Source: Pseudomonadota bacterium (GTDB taxonomy: Bacteria > Pseudomonadota > Alphaproteobacteria > Acetobacterales > Acetobacteraceae). From it: a DNA stretch of 19,851 nucleotides. This document shows positions 1 to 6,713 of the stretch, in pieces (position 1 is the first letter of the stretch; every line of letters begins with the position of its first letter). The position numbers were made by a program, and so were the translations under genes. Location of the stretch: NCBI GenBank assembly GCA_023424475.1, contig JAFADX010000212.1, positions 1-19,851 of the forward strand. Reading direction: 5' to 3'. A model generated the notes under the pieces. The model ran no database searches and had not been told where the DNA came from. It saw nothing but the letters and a program-made list of their open reading frames with translations.

Positions 1-245
1 CGCCGAGCTGGCGCGCCAATCCCGACCTGATCCGCAAGAACTACATCTTCGACGCGGAGACGCGCCGCGCCGGCGGCGTCTACCTCTGGCGCAGCATGGA
101 CGGGGCACGCCGCGCGCGCGATGCCGCCTGGCTCGGGCGGGTGCGCCGCACCTACGGCACCGAGCCGGCCGTGCAGTACTTCGAAACGCCGATCGTCGCC
201 GACAACGCGCTGGGACAGACGATCGACGAGGCCGACGCGGCGTAG
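1..245 (+). CDS. YdhR-like monooxygenase family protein, C-terminal part (5' cut by window edge)
   Basis: The open frame enters from the left edge (first full codon at base 3) and stops at TAG 243-245, leaving about 80 residues. The visible text includes NPDLIRKNYIFD, AGGVYLWRSMDGAR and YGTEPAVQYFETPIVADN. This matches the pattern of small ABM-fold proteins of the YdhR / putative monooxygenase type: an 'LIRKYY-F' strand, a 'GG-YLW' strand, then a short tail ending in a 'V-YF--P-VVDN' strand. Family members are about 100-120 residues, so most of the protein is present. They are ferredoxin-like-fold dimers, some of which oxidise small aromatic compounds; no substrate can be read here. Codon use is like the rest of the chromosome. 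It is followed by a degraded gene, so its original operon partners may be gone. Confidence 0.6.
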   Translation, partial: PSWRANPDLIRKNYIFDAETRRAGGVYLWRSMDGARRARDAAWLGRVRRTYGTEPAVQYFETPIVADNALGQTIDEADAA

Positions 246-261
246 TTCCCGGCAGCAAGCC

Positions 262-634
262 CCGCCGGCCGCGTACAAGGAGACGGCGCAGATCGCGCGG
301 TCACGGGGGCATGACTGTGTGAAGGTCTGCCCGGCCTATGCTGGCGCGGATGGCCAGCGCTCACGCACGCGCGGTGTCTATGACCCGCAGGAACGCAAGC
401 CGGAGCGCGCGGGTGGAGGCGATCCGCGAGGGCATGAAGATCGCGCATCTCGCGCATGTCTTCGGCGTGGGCGTGCAAGCGCATAATTGCGGCTCGCCGC
501 TCGCGACGGCCATCCCGCTGCAGTTCTAGGCCGCGATCCCGAACTTCGAGATCCACGAGCACCACACCTTCTCGCTCAAGGCCTGCAACCGCGACCTGTT
601 CGAGGAAGACCTGCAGCCGGTGAACGGGCGCTTC
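262..634 (+). pseudogene. Enolase-superfamily (mandelate racemase/muconate lactonizing type) gene remnant
   Basis: From 413 one frame reads EGMKIAHLAHVFGVGVQAHN, then CGSPLATAIPLQF, an in-frame TAG at 527-529, and continues in the same frame with IPNFEIHEHHTFSLKACNRD and EEDLQPVNGRF to about 634. This is the end of the C-terminal barrel of a sugar-acid dehydratase-like enolase-superfamily member, where an 'H-CGSPL-TA---Q--AA-PN-EI-E' pattern is typical. After 634 the similarity vanishes, so the C-terminus is missing. A possible second piece lies in another frame at about 262-355 (YKETAQIARSRGHD, then CVKVCPAY), resembling the 'A-R-A--RG---KV-P' strand of the same barrel. That would imply a frameshift and an internal deletion. 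Intact members are about 370-400 residues, so most of the gene is lost. The C-terminal piece is clear; the upstream piece is inference. Confidence 0.7.
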
Positions 635-699
635 GCCATTTCAATGGCAGTGGGCGAACAGCGACGGAACGGTCGGGCGAGTCGTTTGGAGCACCTTCT

Positions 700-1680
700 T
701 CAAGCCGGGTCGGGCGTTCTGCGATGGGCCAGCGTCTGGGACGGTAGTTCACCGAAGAGGTCACGGTAGGCTTGTGCAAAGCGCCCGAGATGCCAGAACC
801 CTGCCGTCAATGCCGCGGCCTTGACCTGGCTTGTCCGACCCGACCGCAGGATGCTTCGCACCTGGTTCAGGCGCCGGAGACGGAGATACCGATGCAGCGA
901 CATGCTGTGCACGGCGGCGAAGGCGTCATGAAGGGTCCGCACGGAGACATCGAGCGCGGCGCAGATATCCTCGCTGTACAACGGCAAGTGGAGCTGTGCG
1001 GCCATGAAGGCCTCAGCTTCCGCGACGAGCCGAATGCGGCCGTGCAGGGCTCGCACGGATCTCGCGTTCAGGCAGCCCGGCTCGAGAATCCGAGCTGTCA
1101 GCACGAAGAACGTCTCGGAGAGGCTTCGCGTCACGCAGGATGAGGTGAGCCGCTGAGGATCCGCCATGGCAATGGCATCGATCTCCGCCGACAATCGGGT
1201 CAGCCGGGATCCAGCGGCGTGGTTGAGGTGATGGAGCGCGAAAGCTCCGTCGCGCGGGAGCGCCTGTTCATCGAGCATCTGGTACACGGCCGCCGCGTTG
1301 AAGGTCAGGGCCGCCCACTGGATCCGACCGCCGACCCGGCTATAGATCGGCGTTCCCTGCCCCAGGATGATCGCCCGCGATGCATCCATCGTCGCGCCGT
1401 TCACGCGCGTGTCCTGAGACAATGGGCCGAGGCCATACAGCAGGGCGATGCGGTCACGACCGATGGCGCCTTGAGGCATGTGGGCGCTCTCATCCACCGA
1501 CTGGAACTGGACTGCCCCAAAATCCACCGAGGTGATGCGGGCCGCATACCGGTCGGACGACAATTTCAGGTACCGCACATCGGCATCCCGCAGGACCTGC
1601 GCAAGCTCGTCCGGATCCTCGAACTCAGTCACCAGCGCATTGCTTTGTTCTGCGGTGTCTGCCCCTGGTGCTTCTTCCAC
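700..1680 (-). CDS. AraC-family transcriptional regulator
   Basis: 326 residues. The C-terminal ~95 residues form a typical AraC/XylS DNA-binding domain: first helix-turn-helix at about 235-255 (SEDICAALDVSVRTLHDAF), a linker helix with LHRYLRLRRLNQVRSIL, and a second helix-turn-helix at about 286-308 containing AGFWHLGRFAQAYRDLFG. The 'GFWHLGRFA--YR-LFGE-PS-TL' signature is frequent in AraC regulators of the EutR-like group. Residues 1-220 should be the effector-binding half, but I recognise no ligand pocket. The start is GTG at 1678-1680, with a purine-rich GGGAGAGCAAGG stretch upstream; no early ATG exists in frame. The gene is convergent with the enolase remnant and diverges from the DUF1254 gene, about 1 kb away. 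A likely job is control of a neighbouring catabolic gene, but no operator is visible and the target is unknown. Confidence 0.85.
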   Translation of the reverse strand: MEEAPGADTAEQSNALVTEFEDPDELAQVLRDADVRYLKLSSDRYAARITSVDFGAVQFQSVDESAHMPQGAIGRDRIALLYGLGPLSQDTRVNGATMDASRAIILGQGTPIYSRVGGRIQWAALTFNAAAVYQMLDEQALPRDGAFALHHLNHAAGSRLTRLSAEIDAIAMADPQRLTSSCVTRSLSETFFVLTARILEPGCLNARSVRALHGRIRLVAEAEAFMAAQLHLPLYSEDICAALDVSVRTLHDAFAAVHSMSLHRYLRLRRLNQVRSILRSGRTSQVKAAALTAGFWHLGRFAQAYRDLFGELPSQTLAHRRTPDPA

Positions 1681-2686
1681 AATAAGCCTTGCTCTCCCGG
1701 GCGCCGCGAAGGCAACTCGCCCGAGTGCCGTCGGTCATCCGTGCGCCAGACTACTCGTTGATGCCGGGAATGGACAGCATAACGAAATGACCGTTCTGCC
1801 GTCTCGCGCAGAACAGAGCGAGCGCGGGCCTGCTGTGAAACGCTGCGCTTCCCCCGACCTCAAGCGTTCCGCGCGATCTTACTGGCGCAACCGTCGGCGC
1901 CCCGGAGTTTCGAATGGCTTCTTACATGCGCAGCCGCCTATTGAACCCATGCCCCAATGACATCCTTCGTCGCGGCTTTCGGCGTGGGTCAGGACGCTCG
2001 AAACAATGCTGCCGCGCTCGCGCGCGACGCATAGGCGCTGGTCCAGGTAAGCCGCTCAGGCTCGCTTGACTGACATGGGCCGCGCGGTGGGTTCCTTATG
2101 CCGCGATGCGCTGCCGTGACGGACTTGGCCCATAGCGCCTGGTACTACGTCGTCAAATCCCAGCGTCGGAAGGGCAAGGATTGGCACCGCATCGTGGCGC
2201 CCGCCATGCCCGAACCTTCTTCAGAGTCATCGCCCTCACCGCAGCCTTCAGGCTTCGGCGCCCCCGAACGTCCAGAGCCTAGTCGCGGCCGTCAACGCGG
2301 TGGAGTTGATGTCGTGGTACCTGCAGGCGCGTCCGGTGACAGCGGTGCTCCACTCATTGCCTTTGGCTCCGCGGGTCATGCTCCAAATGGGCGCGGCTCC
2401 GCCCGTTTGGACGCAGGATCCGGATATCGTTTTGCATGGCACTCATATCGGCGTCGCACTATCTCTTGCGCGCACGGGAGAGGAAGCGGACCTGTGTACG
2501 ACGGAATCGCGGTCGAGATCGTCGCTCCCAGGCCGAAGGGCTTCCCGGGTCCGAGGTGCTCCGGAGGATGCGTCGCGAGCGCTCGCTCGAGCCGACCTGA
2601 TCTCCGTGGCGCACGGCCCCGCCGCGGCACTTGACGTCAGCAATCGCCGCAACGCGCCACGGCACGAAGCGGCGCCAGGAGGATAG
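1681..2686. other. About 1 kb without a recognisable gene; possible decayed coding sequence
   Basis: Nothing here can be assigned with confidence. Two overlapping plus-strand open frames exist (2098-2634 and 2300-2686), neither with a recognisable domain. The most protein-like stretch is in the second frame from about 2265 to 2480 (VNAVELMSWYLQARPVTAVL, then WTQDPDIVLHGTHIGVALSL), where hydrophobic and charged residues are ordered as in a folded protein. Beyond about 2490 that frame becomes Arg/Ser/Ala-rich noise. Third-position GC is visibly lower than in the neighbouring real genes. I read the stretch as the decayed remains of one or more acquired genes plus the upstream regions of the AraC and DUF1254 genes. 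It contains no tRNA, array or long repeat that I can see. Confidence 0.4.
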
Positions 2687-4138
2687 ATGACCGACTTCAC
2701 GAGGCGCGGCATGATCGGCGCAACGACGCTGGCTGCACCCCTGGTGCTGGCACGGGCCGGCGATGCGACCGCGCAGATTTCGGATGCCCCCCCGGGCGCT
2801 ACGTCGGAAGACTCGCAGCTTCTGATGGATGCTTACATCTATGGCTACTCGCTGATCACGACCGAGGTGACGCGGGTGCAGATGTCCAACGTGCCCGAGG
2901 TCCGCGGCCTGCACGCGCCAATGGGGCAGTTCATCAACGTCAAGCGCTATCCGCCTGCTGATTTCCGCGGCGTCTCCGCGCCCAATGCCGATACGCTGTA
3001 TTCATTGGCCTGGCTGGATGTCGGTGCGGAACCGATGGTCTTCTCGCATCCGGACATGGGCAGCCGCTACTTCCTGTTCCCCATGTACAGCCTCTGGATG
3101 CCGGTGGTTGCCTCGGTCGGCGCCCGCACCGGCGCCACGAAGGCGACCAACTACCTCATTACCGGGCCCGGCTGGTCGGGTCAGGTGCCGGCAGGTATGG
3201 TCCAGGTCAGGTCGCCCACACGCTATTTCCTGATCCTGGGCCGCACCTATGCAGACGGGACGGATGCGGACTACGCGGCCGTCAACGCACTACAGGATCA
3301 GTACAGGATTACGCCGCTTTCGGCGTTCGGAACCAACTTTGCCCACCGGGCGCCGCCGGTTGATCCGAATCCCGGCTTCAGCATGACCGATAAGCCTCAG
3401 GTGGTGATCCTCGGCATGTCTGCCGAAGAGTACTTCACGCGCCTGATGCGGCTCATGGGTTCCGCCGCTCCGCCCGCGCCGGAGGACGCACCTTTCGTGG
3501 CCCGCATGGCGCGGATCGGGTTGGTGCCCGGCCAGCCCTTCGATGGCTCGAAGCTGAGCCCGGCCGCGCGCGAATCGCTCAAGGATCTGCCACAGCGTGC
3601 GCTTGCAGGCATCGCGACGCATCGGCAGGGCGTCGGCACCATCGTCAACGGTTGGGCGGTGACGAAGGGCCTCGGCCGCTATGGTAGCGACTACATGAAG
3701 CGCGCCGTGGTTGCCGCCTTCGGCTGGCCAGCGAACCTCCAGGAGGATGCGGTCTATCCGTTCACCGAAACCGACAGCGAGGGGCGGCCACTTACCGGCG
3801 CCAGCAAGTACACGCTGACCTTCGCCGCCGGCCAGACGCCGCCGGTCAACGGCTTCTGGTCGATCACCATGTACGAGATCGACCAGGGCTGGTGGTTCGT
3901 GCCGAACCGGCTGAACAAGTTCACCGTCAGCCCGCGCAACAACCTCAAGACCAATCCGGACGGATCCACCACGCTGTACTTCCAGGTGGATTCCCCGGGT
4001 TCGGACAAGGAGAGCAACTGGCTGCCGGCACCGCGCGGATCCTTCCTCCCCATGCTGCGGATGTACTGGCCGCGGGAGACGGATCCCTCGATCCTCAACG
4101 GCAGCTGGGCCCCGCCCTTCATTCAGAAGGTCGGCTGA
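2687..4138 (+). CDS. Exported DUF1254/DUF1214 domain protein
   Basis: 483 residues, preceded by a textbook ribosome binding site (AGGAGG at 2678-2683, 3 bases before ATG). The N-terminus has a twin-arginine-like start (TRRGMIGATTLAAPLVLA) and a likely signal cleavage after about residue 30 (DATAQ), so export to the periplasm is expected, perhaps by Tat. A DUF1254 domain covers about residues 60-190 (SAPNADTLYSLAWLDVGAEP, then FPMYSLWMPVVASVG). A DUF1214 domain covers about 370-465 (PPVNGFWSITMYEIDQGWW, then NWLPAPRGSFLPMLRMYWP). This two-domain architecture and length are usual for the family. Its biochemical role is not settled and I will not assign one. It stands alone, with an unexplained kilobase upstream and an IS remnant immediately downstream. 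Codon use is close to the rest of the chromosome though slightly less biased, compatible with older transfer. Confidence 0.88.
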   Translation: MTDFTRRGMIGATTLAAPLVLARAGDATAQISDAPPGATSEDSQLLMDAYIYGYSLITTEVTRVQMSNVPEVRGLHAPMGQFINVKRYPPADFRGVSAPNADTLYSLAWLDVGAEPMVFSHPDMGSRYFLFPMYSLWMPVVASVGARTGATKATNYLITGPGWSGQVPAGMVQVRSPTRYFLILGRTYADGTDADYAAVNALQDQYRITPLSAFGTNFAHRAPPVDPNPGFSMTDKPQVVILGMSAEEYFTRLMRLMGSAAPPAPEDAPFVARMARIGLVPGQPFDGSKLSPAARESLKDLPQRALAGIATHRQGVGTIVNGWAVTKGLGRYGSDYMKRAVVAAFGWPANLQEDAVYPFTETDSEGRPLTGASKYTLTFAAGQTPPVNGFWSITMYEIDQGWWFVPNRLNKFTVSPRNNLKTNPDGSTTLYFQVDSPGSDKESNWLPAPRGSFLPMLRMYWPRETDPSILNGSWAPPFIQKVG

Positions 4139-4159
4139 TCACGAGGCTGCCGATTGCTG

Positions 4160-4452
4160 AGAGCCCGTTTGAGAAAGGCTTGTAGCGGCTCGAAATGGCG
4201 TGATTCACGCTTGATTCACGCTTGGGATGTGGACCCGAGCGTGTCGAGGCCGGATGGCCGATGTTGAGCGGAGGACGAAGCGGTATCCGACGGACCTCAC
4301 GGATGCCGAATGGGCGATGATCCAGCCTCTGTTGCTCAAGGCGCCGAGGCAAGGGCGCAGGCCTGGCGTGGATATGCGCAAGGTGCTGAATGCGATCCGC
4401 TACACGGCGCGCTCGGGCGGCGGGCGGCGGATGCTGCGGATCCACTGCGGGC
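4160..4452 (+). mobile_element. Truncated IS5-family insertion sequence (left part only)
   Basis: The segment starts about 20 bases after the DUF1254 stop. It has a putative terminal sequence (GAGCCCGTTTGAGAAAGG from 4161), an 11-base tandem repeat in the leader, and then the N-terminal part of a transposase that breaks off near 4452. No matching inverted repeat or right end is found downstream in this window, so the element is a dead fragment. The exact left boundary is inferred from similarity to the ends of IS5-type elements as I know them and could be off by some bases. Confidence 0.6.
4201..4222. repeat. 11-bp perfect tandem duplication in the IS leader
   Basis: TGATTCACGCT occurs at 4201-4211 and again directly at 4212-4222. 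It lies between the putative IS end and the transposase start. It may be a replication-slippage duplication or an original feature of the element. Confidence 0.8.
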
Positions 4453-4520
4453 CAGCAGGCACACTCGGTAGCCTGAACGACCGTCGTCGTCTCCGAGAGA
4501 GCCTCTCTCGCCCTTCATGA
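4254..4520 (+). pseudogene. IS5-family transposase, N-terminal fragment
   Basis: From ATG 4254 the protein begins MADVERRTKRYPTDLTDAEW, followed by IQPLLLKAPRQGRRPGVDMR and VLNAIRYTARSGGGRRMLRI. This is the DUF4096-type N-terminal domain of IS5-group transposases (usual pattern 'YP-DL-D-EW--I-PLLP ... GRP---D-R-V-NAI-Y--R-G--WRMLP'). After about codon 65 the sequence no longer follows the family (expected 'FGPWQTVY-WF-RW'); the reading frame then runs through unrelated sequence to a stop at 4518-4520. None of the catalytic Asp/Asp/Glu residues are present, so it cannot be functional. An earlier in-frame GTG or ATG exists from 4227, but similarity begins at about 4266. Confidence 0.8.
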
Positions 4521-4522
4521 CG

Positions 4523-4557
4523 CGGGGTCCTGTGGCAACACGGGACCCCGTTTCGTT
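4523..4557 (+). terminator. Strong rho-independent terminator-like hairpin
   Basis: A 12-bp stem (4523-4534 with 4539-4550; one G-T pair, otherwise perfect) closes a GCAA tetraloop of the GNRA type and is followed by TTTCGTT on the plus strand. The opposite strand has no T-run, so it should act on plus-strand transcription coming from the DUF1254/IS side. It may be the original terminator of the DUF1254 gene, now separated from it by the IS fragment, or may shield the tRNA gene. Confidence 0.65.
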
Positions 4558-4647
4558 GGAGACCCCGGCACACTGACTGCTTATCCACAGAGCCAGCGCG
4601 GATTCCGATGGTTTTGGAAGCCAAAAAATCCAATGACTTCAAATAGA

Positions 4648-4740
4648 TGGCGGAGGGGATGGGATTCGAACCCACGATAGGACTTGACATCCTATAACGG
4701 TTTAGCAAACCGCCGCCTTCGGCCACTCGGCCACCCCTCC
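4648..4740 (-). tRNA. tRNA-Ser (anticodon GCT)
   Basis: Read on the minus strand, the sequence starts GGAGGGGTGGCCGAGTGG and ends with the T-arm GGGTTCGAATCCC, the acceptor strand CCCCTCC, discriminator G and an encoded CCA (4648-4650). The 7-bp acceptor stem (4734-4740 with 4652-4658) pairs fully. The anticodon loop reads TTTGCTAAA, giving anticodon GCT for AGC/AGT serine codons. The long variable arm (TATAGGATGTCAAGTCCTATC region) is the class II feature expected for tRNA-Ser. Its own promoter lies just upstream. The 3' end faces the degraded segment at 1-4650, the side on which tRNA-targeting integrases insert. A short T-run on the minus strand at about 4623-4628 could end the transcript. 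Confidence 0.96.
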
Positions 4741-4777
4741 GCAGGAGTGGAAAGTCACACGGCGTTGCAGGGCGCTG

Positions 4778-4806
4778 CTTCTAGCGGCGGGGAAACGGGC
4801 CGTCAA
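4778..4806 (-). promoter_or_regulatory. Sigma-70-type promoter for tRNA-Ser
   Basis: On the minus strand, TTGACG (4801-4806) and TAGAAG (4778-4783) are separated by exactly 17 bases. The first matches 5 of 6 positions of TTGACA and the second 4 of 6 of TATAAT. The spacing puts transcription start near 4771, about 30 bases before the mature tRNA. It lies between the stop of the glutathione S-transferase gene and the tRNA, so the tRNA need not rely on readthrough. Confidence 0.65.
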
Positions 4807-4834
4807 ACGCCCCGCCTCGCCCGCCGCGAGATAT

Positions 4835-5467
4835 TCAGGACAGCGCCACCTCGAAGCCGCGCTTCGTCGCGGGCCGCGCCATCATCGTCTCGTACCAGCG
4901 CTTCACGTTCGGCACGGTCGCGAGGTCCACCTGGTGCCGCTCGTGCCGCCAGGCCCAGCCGAGAATCGCGAAGTCGGCCACGCTCGGCTCACCCACGGTC
5001 GCGACGAAGTCACGCCCCTCCAGCCGCCGGTCCAGCACGCCATACAGGCGCACCGTCTCCTTGTGGTAGCGCTTGACGCCGTAGTCCCGCGCCGGCCCCT
5101 CTGGCTGCATCAGGAAGTGGTGCACCTGGCCCGGCATCGGCCCGAAGCCGCCCATCTGCCACATCAGCCATTCATACACCGGCACGCGGTCGCGCAGGCT
5201 GGTCGGCAGGAACTTCCCCGTCTTCTCGGCGAGGTAGAGCAGGATCGCCCCGCTCTCGAACACCGTGATTGGCCGGCCATCCGGACCATCGGGATCCTTG
5301 ATCGCCGGAATGCGGTTGTTCGGGCTGAAGGCGAGGAATTCCGGGTTGAACTGCTCGTCCTTGGAGATGTTCACGGTCCTGACCGCATAGGCCAGCCCCA
5401 TCTCCTCCAGCGCGACGCTGATCTTGCGCCCGTTCGGCGTGTTCCAGGTCCAGAGCTCGATGGCCAT
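4835..5467 (-). CDS. Glutathione S-transferase, YfcG/YghU-like (nu-class type)
   Basis: 210 residues from ATG at 5465-5467, chosen because the family begins with the first strand immediately after (MAIELWTWNTPNGRKISVAL) and an AAGGA lies 4 bases upstream; a longer frame to 5527 adds only non-conserved residues. The N-terminal thioredoxin-like domain (about 1-85) has the TPNGRKI motif in place of a catalytic Tyr, Ser or Cys, typical of YfcG/YghU proteins, then NNRIPAI with the cis-proline and FESGAILLYLAEKTG of the glutathione-binding site. The helical C-terminal domain (about 90-205) carries EPSVADFAILGW with the conserved Asp. Characterised relatives are glutathione-dependent disulfide reductases or peroxide-reducing enzymes of the cytoplasm; that role is inferred. 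It lies 82 bases after the AI-2E-family gene in the same direction, so cotranscription is possible. Confidence 0.9.
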   Translation of the reverse strand: MAIELWTWNTPNGRKISVALEEMGLAYAVRTVNISKDEQFNPEFLAFSPNNRIPAIKDPDGPDGRPITVFESGAILLYLAEKTGKFLPTSLRDRVPVYEWLMWQMGGFGPMPGQVHHFLMQPEGPARDYGVKRYHKETVRLYGVLDRRLEGRDFVATVGEPSVADFAILGWAWRHERHQVDLATVPNVKRWYETMMARPATKRGFEVALS

Positions 5468-5549
5468 CCGATCCGTTCCTTCGCGACGATGGCGACAGGC
5501 TTCGCATGGCCCCTGCCCGGCGTCCACACCGGGCCCGGGGCGCGCCCCT

Positions 5550-6650
5550 TCACCCGGCCGCCCGTGCCGCCCCGCCCTGCTGCCAGGCCCGCAGCAGGCC
5601 GTGCGCCACGGCCAGCACCGCCGGCCCGACGAAAAGCCCGAGGAAGCCGAAGGCGATCAGCCCGCCGAAGACGCCGAGGATAATGAGGCCGAGGGGCATG
5701 GCGCTGCCGCGCTGGATCAGCAGCGGCCGCACGATGTTGTCGCTCCCCGACACCAACACCAGGCCCCAGACCAGCATGAAGACGGCCCAGCCCGTCTCCC
5801 CCTGCCCGTAGAGCCAGGCCGCCGCGCCGCCCCAGGTGACGATCACCAGCGGTCCCAGCACCTGGCTGATCGAGAAGATCATGGTCAGGAAGCCCAGCAC
5901 CGCCGCACCCGGGACGCCGGCGATGGCGAGCCCGATGCCCATCAGCACCGCCTGCAGGATCCCGGTGCCGACGACGCCCCAGGCGACCCCGCGCACCGCA
6001 CCGCCGGCCGCATCGACCGCCGCCGCGCCGGTCGCGCCGCCGAGCCGCGTCGCGATGTCGCGCAACTGAGCCACCATCCGGTCCCCACTCGCCCAGAACA
6101 TGGTCGCCACGACGAGGGAGAGCAGCAGCTGCAGCAGGCTGCCCGCCGCCTCCTGCCCGATATCGACCAGCAGCCGGGCGATCTGGCCGCCATAGGGCGC
6201 GATCACCGAGCGGATGTCGCCCTGCAACGCCCGCAGCCGCGGCCATCCCTCCGCGATGCGCTCGCCGATGAGCGGCAGGTCGTGCAGCCAGGCGGGCGCC
6301 TCGGGCGGCAGGCGTTCGAGAACCTCCTTCCCGCGCGTCACCACCACGCCGATCTGGTCGGCGAGGCCCGGCGCCATCAGCACCGCCGGTATCGCCACCA
6401 CCAGGATGATGGCGAAAAGCATCGTGGCCGCCGCCGCCGCCGGGCGCAGGCCGATCCGCACCAGCGCGTCGCGCCCGGGCCAGGTGCCGATCGCCATGAA
6501 GGCCCCGAAGGCGACCGCCATGCCGAATGGCTCGAGGACGCGCACCAGGGCGTAGAGCAGCAGCGCGAGCAGGATGAGCACGGCAGCCCGCTCGGCCAGC
6601 AGGACGGTCGCGGCGTAGCGCTCCTCGGTTCCGGGCGACTCGGGCGGCAT
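5550..6650 (-). CDS. AI-2E family transporter-like membrane protein
   Basis: 366 residues from ATG 6648-6650, with GGGGAG 6 bases upstream. The layout is that of the AI-2E transporter family (PF01594): two hydrophobic helices at about 21-57, a third at about 70-92, an amphipathic extramembrane stretch at about 95-160 (GKEVLERLPPEAPAWLHDL), then a C-terminal membrane block at about 155-345. That block includes LGFLTMIFSISQVLGPLVIV and the family-typical SGSDNIVRPLLIQRGSAMPL followed by GGLIAFGFLGLFVGPAVLAV. The name comes from TqsA, an exporter affecting autoinducer-2; other members are sodium-proton antiporters, and the substrate here cannot be told. It sits 63 bases after gatB and before the GST gene on the same strand, with no obvious functional link to either. 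Confidence 0.9.
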   Translation of the reverse strand: MPPESPGTEERYAATVLLAERAAVLILLALLLYALVRVLEPFGMAVAFGAFMAIGTWPGRDALVRIGLRPAAAAATMLFAIILVVAIPAVLMAPGLADQIGVVVTRGKEVLERLPPEAPAWLHDLPLIGERIAEGWPRLRALQGDIRSVIAPYGGQIARLLVDIGQEAAGSLLQLLLSLVVATMFWASGDRMVAQLRDIATRLGGATGAAAVDAAGGAVRGVAWGVVGTGILQAVLMGIGLAIAGVPGAAVLGFLTMIFSISQVLGPLVIVTWGGAAAWLYGQGETGWAVFMLVWGLVLVSGSDNIVRPLLIQRGSAMPLGLIILGVFGGLIAFGFLGLFVGPAVLAVAHGLLRAWQQGGAARAAG

Positions 6651-6713
6651 CGGGCACTCCCCAGGATGGCGGCGCAGCGAAGCATGGCGCGCCGCCCCCG
6701 GGAAAGCGCAGCG

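Noticed and set aside
527..529. In-frame TAG in the enolase-like sequence as a possible recoded (pyrrolysine-type) codon
   Set aside because: The surrounding gene is truncated at both ends and lacks other parts of the barrel, so simple decay explains the stop; no recoding machinery is seen.
2098..2634. 178-codon plus-strand open frame as a real gene
   Set aside because: Sequence is Pro/Ser/Arg/Gly-rich without ordered hydrophobic pattern after the first ~30 residues, no ribosome binding site, and it conflicts with a more protein-like overlapping frame.
2632..2639. TGACGTCA palindrome upstream of the DUF1254 gene as an operator
   Set aside because: An 8-base palindrome is too short to support by itself, and no promoter of correct spacing could be matched to the nearby TTGACG.
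4571..4650. Possible replication origin because of an exact DnaA box and a small AT-rich stretch
   Set aside because: Only one box, no box cluster, no dnaA/dnaN/parAB or hemE neighbours.
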